A stretch of DNA of 64,000 nt, taken from positions 5,528 through 69,527 of the forward strand of contig DHLF01000005.1 of NCBI GenBank assembly GCA_002405165.1. The letters run 5' to 3'. Made by a program: the position numbers and the translations under genes. This document shows positions 34,094 through 47,060 of this stretch, piece by piece. The notes under the pieces are model-generated. The model saw only the letters and a program-made list of their open reading frames with translations. It searched no databases and had not been told where the DNA came from. This DNA comes from Christensenella sp. UBA4675. GTDB taxonomy: Bacteria > Bacillota > Clostridia > Christensenellales > Borkfalkiaceae. The number at the start of each line of letters is the position of its first letter. The stretch's first letter is position 1.

Positions 34094-36118
34094 TTAGTTA
34101 ATTTTTTTGAAATGCAATACGAATCCGCCGTTTTCATACATTTTTACGGAAAGAGTATTGCTCTTGGTTACTCTGCCACCGTCCTGCTTTACAATTTCGA
34201 CCTTGCGATCGTTTGCATTATCGGCGTCGGTATACTTAATAAGCTTGTATTCTCCGTCATTCAAAAACGATAAGTCTATGCTTAACGTTTTATCGTCAAA
34301 CGAGTTTGCGGCGGCAACGAACCAATCTTCACCCGAGCGTATCGCCGCACAGTAATAATCGTCAGGCTCTCCACTTAAAAATACAGTATCGTCGTGACGG
34401 GCGGGCACGGACTTAAACAGCTCGTTAAACATTTCGTAGTAATAAGTTTCGGCAACGTCCGCCATAGAAGGCGAGCCACTCTCGAACAATACTGCAAGTG
34501 CCGCTTGATGCGCCACCGTCAATCGACCTTCTTTGGTCGGTAAAACTACCGGCGTAAAATCGGTAGGTCCAACGATTGCACGGGTAAACAGAGAATTGAC
34601 GGTAGTCGTAGAATCGATAGCCAGCGATTCGTTACCCTTTATTCCCTCGTAATTTATCACGTTAGGATATTTGCGACGTATGCCCGTGGGCTTATTACAG
34701 CCGTGAACGTTGACAATCATCTTGCGCTTTGCGCACTCTTGAAAAATTGTTTCATACCAAGCAATCGTTTGCTTATCCTCGCCGCGATGCGGACTTTCGA
34801 GTGCATTTTGTCCGTCGAAAAAGTCTATTTTAATACCGTCAATTCCAAAGCTCGCCCAATAATCCAGTTTAGATTGCAAAACGTTGGTGTTGCCATAGGC
34901 AAAGTTAGAAAGTGAGTCGCACCAAACGACAACCTTTATTCCTTTTTCGTCTGCATAATTCATAAATTCACGGAATACGGCAGAATCAAACGACCAATCC
35001 CAGCCTGCGTCAAGAATTGTATACTTCCAGCCCATATCGTGAGCCAAATCAACGTAAGTTTTTTGCATTTCGTAATCTTTTTGAGTGCTATTGCCACCAA
35101 TTTTAAGCCAGTTCCAAGCAGACGGACTTATATCCACCCAGTCGTAATCGAAGGTTTTCTTTTGCTCAGCCGTAAGCGTATCGTAATCTTCGGGTTTCCA
35201 ATAATCAGTATCGTCGTAGAGCTTTTCAACCATTTCGCTTTCGACAACCGTTTTTAAATCCCCGACTATTCCAGTGCGCCAAGGCGATGAAAAAGGTACG
35301 CTTATTTCATAGTCGTACACTGCGGCGGATGCGGGATTGTGTACAAGTTTAAACTTACCCGTTCCTATGTCGCTCTCGTCTACTTCTAAAAACGAACCGT
35401 AAAATCCACTTCCGACAAGTTCTGATTCGGAAATGAGCGAATACGTTTCGCTACCCTTTACTTTATACAGCATCGGCATTGAAATTTTATCGTTGCCGAC
35501 ATTGTTTACGTTACGTCTAACATAGGGATTTTCATAAGCAAAAAGCTCGGCTTTTGTGTTTATGCTTACGTACGGTTGCGCCCACAACGTAGCTCCGTCA
35601 GGTACGTAAAACTCACTTTCTTCGTTTATTACGTCTATCTTCTTTTCTGCTCCGTCTATCGAGCGAATATTATATCTGAACGCATAGCCGTCGTCGTACA
35701 CACGCATTATAACGTCCAAATAGAAATCGTAATTTTTGAGTGTAAGCGTAAGTTCGTTACAATCGTAATTTACAGTTTTGTGCTTGCCGGATTTGTTTTC
35801 GTAACTACCCTTTATGCGTTTCGTGTTTTCTCCTTCCACCGTAAACAATCTAAAATCGTCCTGTTTTATCGTAAATCCGAGCTTGCTCGGTAACACTGCA
35901 GTTACGTCGCCGTCTTTTACTGAATACGTCAGCTCGCCGTCGCCGTTTAAATTTATATCTGTCTTTAATCCGCCGTCGGGTGAAATAACCGTCCAATTAC
36001 CTAAGTCGGTAGGTTTGGAAGTTTTTTTGGAACACCCCATAGCCATGCCTGCAACACTCAGCAAAACGAACGTAACACACAGTAAAACCGCTATATAGAA
36101 TTTAATTTTCTTTTTCAT
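34094..36118 (-). CDS. GH97-family alpha-glycosidase, lipoprotein
   Basis: A 674-residue enzyme of glycoside hydrolase family 97 with signal peptide and lipobox (AMGC, about residue 29), so surface-anchored. The N-terminal beta-sandwich (about 40-290) precedes the barrel with YTILDAGWDWSF, VVVWCDSLSN, FGIDGIKIDFFDGQ and INYEGIKGNE, and a C-terminal beta domain. The Asp in KIDFFD at the nucleophile position points to the retaining, alpha-galactosidase-like branch rather than the inverting SusB branch (inference). GH97 is best known from Bacteroidota. Start behind TAGGAGGG. Confidence 0.88.
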   Translation of the reverse strand: MKKKIKFYIAVLLCVTFVLLSVAGMAMGCSKKTSKPTDLGNWTVISPDGGLKTDINLNGDGELTYSVKDGDVTAVLPSKLGFTIKQDDFRLFTVEGENTKRIKGSYENKSGKHKTVNYDCNELTLTLKNYDFYLDVIMRVYDDGYAFRYNIRSIDGAEKKIDVINEESEFYVPDGATLWAQPYVSINTKAELFAYENPYVRRNVNNVGNDKISMPMLYKVKGSETYSLISESELVGSGFYGSFLEVDESDIGTGKFKLVHNPASAAVYDYEISVPFSSPWRTGIVGDLKTVVESEMVEKLYDDTDYWKPEDYDTLTAEQKKTFDYDWVDISPSAWNWLKIGGNSTQKDYEMQKTYVDLAHDMGWKYTILDAGWDWSFDSAVFREFMNYADEKGIKVVVWCDSLSNFAYGNTNVLQSKLDYWASFGIDGIKIDFFDGQNALESPHRGEDKQTIAWYETIFQECAKRKMIVNVHGCNKPTGIRRKYPNVINYEGIKGNESLAIDSTTTVNSLFTRAIVGPTDFTPVVLPTKEGRLTVAHQAALAVLFESGSPSMADVAETYYYEMFNELFKSVPARHDDTVFLSGEPDDYYCAAIRSGEDWFVAAANSFDDKTLSIDLSFLNDGEYKLIKYTDADNANDRKVEIVKQDGGRVTKSNTLSVKMYENGGFVLHFKKIN

Positions 36119-36126
36119 ACGCCCTC

Positions 36127-37935
36127 CTACAAGGTTACCAGACCGACGATAACGTACATAAATTTCTTAACTACTTCTGTGGCAGTATCTGCGTTTTCGC
36201 CGTCGAGATATGCGTTAATAAACTCAATAGCACCCGTAGTATTGTGAATTTGCTTTCCATATTTATGACCATAAAGAGTAACAAAATTGTTTGGGTTGGC
36301 TATGGTTTTCAACGCTTGTATTTTGCTGTTGGAGCTATTTACGAACTCGTCGCTTTCTACTACCGATTTTCTAACGGGATAATATCCTATCGTCCCATAA
36401 CGCCAAGAATTTTTTGATACAAAATCGGCAAACACTGCACCTGCTGCAAGTTCTATGTTACTTACTCCAGCCGCCTTATAAAACGAAAGCCCCATAGTGT
36501 TAATAGGAATAAGGTCTTTAAATTCTCCGTCCGAATACAAACCTGAAATCGACATAATGCCTAATTTGTTTTCATTTAAAGTTTCGTTAAGCGAATACGA
36601 CCAATTTATAAGACCCATAAACGCTTTACCTTCCTTTACAGCATTCAGCGTATATTTCGACCCGAACATGTCGTTGCCGTTCTGACCGGGCGCATCGTCT
36701 TTGAGCCTGCCGTGCAATGCACCTTCCTCGCCAAGCAAAGAATACATATTTTTAAGTCCGGTTACTGCGTTTTGAAAATTACTTTCATCGTTCCAGTCGT
36801 TTGTATATTTCCCGTCTTTATACACGTAGTATGGCGCTCCGTTTTGCACGAACGCCGCAGAGGAAGGAACTTCGTTAAAAGTCCAGCCACGGTTACTTAT
36901 GAAAGTTTCAAATGCCTCGTTTGACTTTTCTCCTTCATAAACTTTTTTAATCAAAGCAGAAAACGATGAATAACTGTCGGGAAGACTATTGTCGCCGTTG
37001 TATTTTTTCATCAGATCCTTGTTATATACGATATATGGCGTTGAAGCAAGTAGTGGCATAGAGTACATTTTGCCGTTTACATAGCTATCTTGTGTGGCTT
37101 TTTCATACCACAAATTGCTGTCGTAACTTATGCCGGCGAGATCAAAAACGTCGGAAAGACAATAATAGCTTTTATATGTCGAAATCATTGTCGGCGTTTT
37201 CTGCAACCTAAGCGACATTGAGTCCTGATTATATAGTTCCGTAGAAAACGTAACGTGAATTTTACCTTCATAAGCTTTGTTAAATTCGCTTACAATCATT
37301 TGCGTGGTTTCGTTAGTATACATTCCAACGCCGTTCCATACGTCGATATTAACGTTTTCAAATATCGGTGCGCCACCCTTCGTACGAGGAATCGAATCGT
37401 CGTAAGAATACCCTGCATAGAGAGTGAGCGAATCCGTAACCGCATCGTACCCGAATGCCCACTTATCCGTACACTCTTTGTCTTTATACCAACCTTCGAA
37501 CTTAAATCCGAGTCTAGAAACTTCGGGTGCGTCGGTGGCGGAAATTCGTTTTCCGTCTGCAAACTCTTTCGCCGTCGTTCCGCCTCCCGAATAATTACTG
37601 TTAAATATCACGCGGTGCATATCTGGATCTTTCGTCCAATACGCATATAGGGTAACGTTCCCGTTTATACGCTTTTTGAAGTCGTACGACGTAACGCACG
37701 CTTTGTCCGTATACCACCCTTCTATTTCCCAACCGTCGCGGTACGGTTTCCAATCGACCGCATGCGCACCGGAAACCACGTATACGGTTCTAATGGTTGC
37801 ACCGTCGTAATTAGGATCATACCTTACAGTGTATTTTTTATTATCGGAAGAATTACAGCTAGAAAACGCTAGCGAACAGATTATTAAGACTACAGAGAGT
37901 AAGACGCTTAAAAATTTAACTCTTTTTTTCCCCAT
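36127..37935 (-). CDS. Solute-binding lipoprotein with two N-terminal InlB-like repeats
   Basis: A 602-residue protein with lipobox AFSSC (cysteine about 27). Two Flg_new/InlB B-type repeats (about 34-99 and 102-170) share YDPNYDG or FNSNYSGG, EGWYTDK or EGWYKDK, and VTLYAYW or LTLYAGYS. After PRTKGGAPIFENVNIDVW comes a family 1 solute-binding domain (about 190-602; MIVSEFNKAYEGKIHVTF, PYIVYNKDLMKKYNG). Repeats of this kind usually bind surfaces or act as spacers, so fusion to a binding protein is unusual. Start at 37935 behind AAAGGAG, after dropping a 13-residue extension. Confidence 0.85.
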   Translation of the reverse strand: MGKKRVKFLSVLLSVVLIICSLAFSSCNSSDNKKYTVRYDPNYDGATIRTVYVVSGAHAVDWKPYRDGWEIEGWYTDKACVTSYDFKKRINGNVTLYAYWTKDPDMHRVIFNSNYSGGGTTAKEFADGKRISATDAPEVSRLGFKFEGWYKDKECTDKWAFGYDAVTDSLTLYAGYSYDDSIPRTKGGAPIFENVNIDVWNGVGMYTNETTQMIVSEFNKAYEGKIHVTFSTELYNQDSMSLRLQKTPTMISTYKSYYCLSDVFDLAGISYDSNLWYEKATQDSYVNGKMYSMPLLASTPYIVYNKDLMKKYNGDNSLPDSYSSFSALIKKVYEGEKSNEAFETFISNRGWTFNEVPSSAAFVQNGAPYYVYKDGKYTNDWNDESNFQNAVTGLKNMYSLLGEEGALHGRLKDDAPGQNGNDMFGSKYTLNAVKEGKAFMGLINWSYSLNETLNENKLGIMSISGLYSDGEFKDLIPINTMGLSFYKAAGVSNIELAAGAVFADFVSKNSWRYGTIGYYPVRKSVVESDEFVNSSNSKIQALKTIANPNNFVTLYGHKYGKQIHNTTGAIEFINAYLDGENADTATEVVKKFMYVIVGLVTL

Positions 37936-37949
37936 AAAGATAACTCCTT

Positions 37950-40900
37950 TTACTCTGACGGTGACATAGTCCAAGTAAAACCATTGAACACACCCACCGT
38001 ACCACAGCTTTTTACGTTTACTTTCAAAGGTCCGGCCACGGAGTCGTCTATCGTTGCCGTATTAGTCACAGATAGAGTACCTCCCTTTTCGGCTATCGTA
38101 TACGTAACCATATTGCCACTGCGGGAAATCGTAAACACAAACTCGTGCTCTGGTTCGAAAGTCGTACTTCCTTCTTTAACGGTAAACGCCTGCGCTTTAT
38201 CGCCCGTTCCGACAAACATCTTATGTCCGTAAGTTGCATCCGGGGTTTTCCCGTTGAAATATATTCCCATAGGTGCTTCATCCACAACTTTATCGCCGAT
38301 TTGCTTGTTAGCTTTAACTTCTGCAATTAGTCTGTTATTTCCGTAAGACCCCGTCCCCGTAAGCTTATATGTGAAGCTAAGCGTAAAGTCGCCGTTAAAT
38401 TCAAGCGGTATATTAAACCATTTATTTGTACTGTTTTTTGCGTCTATTGTCATACCGCCGAGCTCGGCATATTTACTTTCGGCTTTATCGCCCGTTAATA
38501 AATTCGTTTCAGTTGCGTATACGCTACTTCCGCCAACACCCTTAAAGAATATCCCGGGAATGGTATCCACACCTACAAGCTCCGTATAAGTATATATATC
38601 GACAAGCACGTCGTTCACAAAGAAATAAAATTGTTCACCATCACGATAAATTGCAACCTTTAAAAGTGCACCGTCTGTATTTGCGGACACAGTGCATCTG
38701 CTTGGAATATTAAACGAGTATTTTTCATCTCTCGTCAAATCGTAATTCCCCGTCAAATTGTGATAAGCTACACGCAAATCGGTAAATATCTTGTTCGTAC
38801 CCACCAAAACCTTTTGTACAATCCACCTAGTCGCATCTGCGTTAGAATGCGTTAATCCTAAGAGTATAGCACCCGATAAGTTTGCACCGTCTTTAAGTTT
38901 GAAAATCGTTTCCGCATAATATTTTTTACTTGCATCTATTCCGACGAACTGCGCCATCAATCCGTTGCCACTTTCTTTCGTAGTAATAACTTGTTTTCCT
39001 CCTATTATATCATTTACAAACGAGTCCGTTTTACCTTTGTTGGTTATCTCGTTTTTTAAAACGGGTTCGAATACTTTGATATTCAAAGTTTTTATAGTCT
39101 TGCCACCCGCAACAACGCTTACGCTTGTTTCTCCCACGCCTATGGCGTTAAGAATTATATTATTATCTCTGTTTTCTACTCTAACGGCGTTTTCGTTACT
39201 GCTCGTTACGGAAATATCTGCGCCCTGCGCTACTTCCCATACAATTGTTTCTTCGTCGCCCTTTGACATAACGCTTATATCATCGGAATTGAGATAATAA
39301 TCCTCAGGTTGTGGAACGTCCCACTTCACGTCGGTATATTCGCCCGCAACCCCGTAATTATATATCTCTACTTTTACCGCTCCTTTATAATTAAGCGTGA
39401 ACGTTTCTGTATAAGCCATTCCTCCAACGACGTTTTCCTTAACGGAAACCGTATACATTTTTCCAATACGCTTAATGTAAAAAGTAAAATCGTTATCGGG
39501 AAGTTTGCTTTCGGTGTTCCTTGCGAAAGCCCCCGTTTTGTTCGTACGCGAATAAAGATATGCGTTATCCTTATTTGCACCGTATCCCGTGAAATATGCA
39601 CCGAGATCAAACAAATTTTTATTTGTCGTATCCTTTACGTATGTTTGAAGTCTATGACTTTGGTATTTAAAGTCATCATTGCTGTCATTCATAGCGTAGC
39701 TCAACGCTTTATAGTTAAACTCGAACTCAAAATCACCGTTAAACGATTGGCATGGCGCAAGTTGTAAACCCGTATACTGTGGCGCACCGCATACAAGCGT
39801 TTTACTCAAAGCGTCGAACCTTGTTTTTGCCTCTTCGCCCGAACAATAGTAAATTCCGTCGGCGTAAATATTTTCGTTTGCTCCCTTGAAGAATATTCCC
39901 GGAACAGAATCCTCAGTACTCAATGCATTTACGCTAATATCAACCAACGCATCGTTTACGTAAATATAAAAAATATTATCCATTCTGACCGCACTGATTT
40001 TACAGATAACGCCCTCTTTGGAAGAAGCCGTTATTTTACGGTTAGCAACAATTCCGCTTAAAGAATAAAGCTGATTGCCCGAAAAGTCGTAACTACCGTT
40101 TGTATCGTGATATGCAACACGTAAATCGTTCAAAGCATATGTTTTATTCACTAAAATCTTTTGAACAAACCATTTCTTTGCAACTTCGTCGGAATGAGCA
40201 ACGCCTACCAAGAAAGGTCCGTTTACTTCGCCTTTTTGTCTGAACGTCATTTCGGCGAAGTATTGCTTTGTCTTAGCAGTATTAAACTGCGCAACCAAAC
40301 CGTTAGAATTAGTTTTAACGGATAGGGTCTGATTTAAATCCTCTGCATATTCGTTAACAAAGAATTCGTCGTTAGCTCCTTTATTTGTAAGACTGGTTTT
40401 AATGAGGTTGCGGTACGCTTTAACCGCAAGTTTTACCGTTGCCGTTTTACTTTCGTCACGGCGGTCTTTAACTACAAAAGTCAGTTCGTAATTTCCCTGT
40501 TCGGGAACAGTAAACGTTTTATCTTCGAAATTTACCGTGATTTTGTCGTTACTTGCCGTCACGGTAACTAAATCCCCGAGGTCTACGCCGTCACACGACA
40601 ACGCTTCCACTTCCGGCAAAGAAGCGGTAACTCCGGCTATAACGCCGATTTGTTCAAGCGTTTGGTCGACAAATCCGATTGTAGGAGCTTCTAAGGCGCT
40701 TACGGTCAATTCAACGCTGTCCGTTTTGCCGTTTGCCGTAACGGTTACCGTCGCATTACCCACCCCTGTGGCGTGTAATTTCAGTTTATCCGTTTCATCT
40801 ACCGAAACTACACCCGACGCATTACTGGATACTTCTACATCTGTATTTGCAGAAGAATAATAATCGGGCGCAAGCGTTAGAATAAGCTTTCTGTCGGTGC

Positions 40901-41084
40901 CACCGACATACCATTTGCTCTGCAATTCGGTTTTATTGTCAATCGTAACCGATTCAAACGCAGGCGGAGGCGTTTCTGGACGAGTCGCATCGGGCTTTTT
41001 GTTACACCCTACAAACAGAGCTGTTGCCAACGCAATAACAATTGCCGAAATAACAATATAAAATTTGTTTTGTTTTTTAGCCAT
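37950..41084 (-). CDS. 1044-residue lipoprotein with tandem duplicated sensor/binding modules
   Basis: Lipobox LFVGC (about 27) and a proline-rich linker. Two Big_2-like bacterial Ig domains (about 47-130 and 601-672) each precede a large module: 227-590 and 676-1044. The modules are clearly duplicates, sharing TNKG, GLVAQF or GLMAQF, LRVAYHDTNGSYDF or LRVAYHNLTGNYDL, and VPGIFFKGANENIYA or IPGIFFKGVGGSSVYA. The beta-rich modules could fold like concanavalin-type glycan-binding domains, but I recognise no catalytic residues. Likely a surface glycan-binding protein. Start behind AAGGAGG. Confidence 0.8.
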   Translation of the reverse strand: MAKKQNKFYIVISAIVIALATALFVGCNKKPDATRPETPPPAFESVTIDNKTELQSKWYVGGTDRKLILTLAPDYYSSANTDVEVSSNASGVVSVDETDKLKLHATGVGNATVTVTANGKTDSVELTVSALEAPTIGFVDQTLEQIGVIAGVTASLPEVEALSCDGVDLGDLVTVTASNDKITVNFEDKTFTVPEQGNYELTFVVKDRRDESKTATVKLAVKAYRNLIKTSLTNKGANDEFFVNEYAEDLNQTLSVKTNSNGLVAQFNTAKTKQYFAEMTFRQKGEVNGPFLVGVAHSDEVAKKWFVQKILVNKTYALNDLRVAYHDTNGSYDFSGNQLYSLSGIVANRKITASSKEGVICKISAVRMDNIFYIYVNDALVDISVNALSTEDSVPGIFFKGANENIYADGIYYCSGEEAKTRFDALSKTLVCGAPQYTGLQLAPCQSFNGDFEFEFNYKALSYAMNDSNDDFKYQSHRLQTYVKDTTNKNLFDLGAYFTGYGANKDNAYLYSRTNKTGAFARNTESKLPDNDFTFYIKRIGKMYTVSVKENVVGGMAYTETFTLNYKGAVKVEIYNYGVAGEYTDVKWDVPQPEDYYLNSDDISVMSKGDEETIVWEVAQGADISVTSSNENAVRVENRDNNIILNAIGVGETSVSVVAGGKTIKTLNIKVFEPVLKNEITNKGKTDSFVNDIIGGKQVITTKESGNGLMAQFVGIDASKKYYAETIFKLKDGANLSGAILLGLTHSNADATRWIVQKVLVGTNKIFTDLRVAYHNLTGNYDLTRDEKYSFNIPSRCTVSANTDGALLKVAIYRDGEQFYFFVNDVLVDIYTYTELVGVDTIPGIFFKGVGGSSVYATETNLLTGDKAESKYAELGGMTIDAKNSTNKWFNIPLEFNGDFTLSFTYKLTGTGSYGNNRLIAEVKANKQIGDKVVDEAPMGIYFNGKTPDATYGHKMFVGTGDKAQAFTVKEGSTTFEPEHEFVFTISRSGNMVTYTIAEKGGTLSVTNTATIDDSVAGPLKVNVKSCGTVGVFNGFTWTMSPSE

Positions 41085-41140
41085 AATTTTCCTCCTTATT
41101 AAGCTGTTTTATATCGAACGTTACTAAAAACGACCGTTTT

Positions 41141-45266
<4,126 letters not shown>

Positions 45267-45326
45267 AACACACCAATCCTTTAAAATATTTTGAAATTTC
45301 TATTTTTTTGCTAATTTTATTGTTTT

Positions 45327-45354
45327 GTTATATTATGCCATAAGATTTTGTCAA
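45327..45354 (-). promoter_or_regulatory. Promoter of the glycan operon
   Basis: On the minus strand TTGACA (45349-45354) and TATAAC (45327-45332) are 16 bases apart. The start would be about 55 bases before the first gene. Confidence 0.65.
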
Positions 45355-45402
45355 TTACCTTGATTATTCTGCTAAATAATCTATAAAAATCAGTCGAAAC
45401 TA

Positions 45403-45431
45403 TTTACAATGGCCTAACTTAATGATATAAT
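45403..45431 (+). promoter_or_regulatory. Promoter of the PocR/AraC regulator, leaderless
   Basis: TTTACA (45403-45408) and TATAAT (45426-45431) are 17 bases apart. The start codon is only six bases past the -10, so transcription would start at or near the ATG. Confidence 0.75.
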
Positions 45432-45437
45432 TGCAAT

Positions 45438-46298
45438 ATGGAAAACTTACTTTATGATATAATTAATTACGTTCATCTGCTGGAATTCGATTACGGTCTT
45501 CAAGCATCGTTCGGCTTTTCCGATTTTCCCGCAAAACATAAGGAAATATTACTACCTCATATTTTACACGATAACGCATACTGTACTTGCGTTAAAAAAT
45601 GTAACTTTCGCAAATGTATATCGTGTCGCAAAGCAGTGCTTCACAAAAACCCGCACGAACCGTTTTTCGGTAAATGCTATGCGGGTGTCGAGGAATATGT
45701 TTTTCCTGTTATTTTAAACGGTAAAGCGATAAATATCGTTAGTGTTTCGGGGTACAGAACGCAAGGCACAACACCTCCGAAATTCGATAAAATCGATGTA
45801 GAAGGAAAGATAATCCCTCAAACGCTCGAAAGCGCATATTACTCGTTAAACACTTCAATCCCCGATTTAAGTACCATTACCACCGCTGTTCAGCCACTTG
45901 TATATATGGTCAAACTGTATATGATGCTCGAATGTACGGAAATTAAAAAAATCGAAACAAAAAAATATCCCATAGCATATACTACCGCCTTAGACTATAT
46001 TGCAGAGAATTATAAAAACAATATATCTATAGAAGACGTTGCTTCTTATTGTCATTTTTCAGTTTCAAGGCTCAGCCATATTTTCAAACAGTACGCGGGA
46101 ATATCGATAACCCAATACCTTATCAAAATGAAAATGATAAAGGCGGTCAACCTTTTACTGTACACGACCGCCAATATTTCAAATATAGCAGCAGAATTAG
46201 GTTATAACGACCCTAACTACTTTACCTTACAATTTAAAAAATACTACGGCATGTCGCCGAAAACTTATAGAGAAATTAAAGAAACCCCGACAAGATAA
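45438..46298 (+). CDS. PocR-sensor AraC-family regulator of the glycan operon
   Basis: A 286-residue protein. The N-terminal about 150 residues form a PocR-type sensor, with CTCVKKCNFRKCISCRKAVL and FFGKCYAGVEEYVFPVILNG: several cysteines, possibly metal- or ligand-binding. The C-terminal AraC double helix-turn-helix (about 185-286) has SIEDVASYCHFSVSRLSHIF and NISNIAAELGYNDPNYFTLQ. It is transcribed away from the glycan operon across a 171-base shared region, the usual place for an activator of such operons. There is no ribosome site before the ATG. The mRNA is probably leaderless. Confidence 0.87.
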   Translation: MENLLYDIINYVHLLEFDYGLQASFGFSDFPAKHKEILLPHILHDNAYCTCVKKCNFRKCISCRKAVLHKNPHEPFFGKCYAGVEEYVFPVILNGKAINIVSVSGYRTQGTTPPKFDKIDVEGKIIPQTLESAYYSLNTSIPDLSTITTAVQPLVYMVKLYMMLECTEIKKIETKKYPIAYTTALDYIAENYKNNISIEDVASYCHFSVSRLSHIFKQYAGISITQYLIKMKMIKAVNLLLYTTANISNIAAELGYNDPNYFTLQFKKYYGMSPKTYREIKETPTR

Positions 46299-46937
46299 CC
46301 TAGTGTGAGGCTTTTTCGTTACACCCGTGCGAGCCAAGCAAAGAATGAATCTATGATTAGCTCAACACTTTAAATGTTTAAAATAGCTTTTACTTTTGCG
46401 CCCAACACGCTTGAAAATAAAACAACTCTATTTTGTTTGCCTTTTTCTTGTAAACTCTCCTTTACGGTTATCGCATATATGCGTCAATACCCTCAAATTG
46501 CAAAAATGTTTCTATTTTTTCTTAATCAATTATTTTGATATGTTTGGATAAGTGGCAAAATGTAATTTTTTAATTCACTTAATGTTTTATTTTGTCCTAC
46601 AACTTTAAGCTTTTTCCAAAAGAACAACACCACCCTAAAAATGCTGGACTCACTTAAACCTCGGCTTTGAATGAAACCGTATTACTATTCACCACTTTCA
46701 GTTTAATGTTGTCACAAAAAATTGTCAAACTAAGTGCAACACTTAGGGAGTACTTGCTATTTGTTCCGGCGACCACGTTAAAGATAGTTTTTCGCAAGTT
46801 TAATTCATTAAAATTAAAATGAGTTTGTTTTTTCAATATCAACTTTATCGCTATACATTTTTAAATTATTTTTTCTTGAAACGTTTTATTATTTATCAAA
46901 TTTTATATGCAATTTTTATTTACCGAAAAATAAACAC
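46299..46937. other. Gene-poor stretch with short degenerate frames
   Basis: Only short, unrecognised frames are visible, including a 62-residue minus-strand frame at 46654-46842 and a shorter one near 46371-46485 (ESLQEKGKQNRVVLFSSVLG). Neither has a good ribosome site. They could be remnants of a lost gene. Confidence 0.35.
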
Positions 46938-46982
46938 AAAAAAACATACGCCGTTATTTCGTAAAACCGAAATAACGGCGTA
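46938..46982 (-). terminator. Strong terminator of the phosphoglucomutase gene
   Basis: A perfect 15-base stem (46947-46961 with 46968-46982) with a 6-base loop, followed on the minus strand by TGTTTTTTT. Confidence 0.88.
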
Positions 46983-47060
46983 AAACTTTTTAATTTTTTA
47001 TATTAAAATCTACTAAATTTAATAATTTTTTATTTTAAAAAAGTTAAATTCTAATATTTT

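Noticed and set aside
46654..46842. 62-residue minus-strand frame
   Set aside because: No ribosome site, no recognisable domain, no supporting context; at most a remnant.
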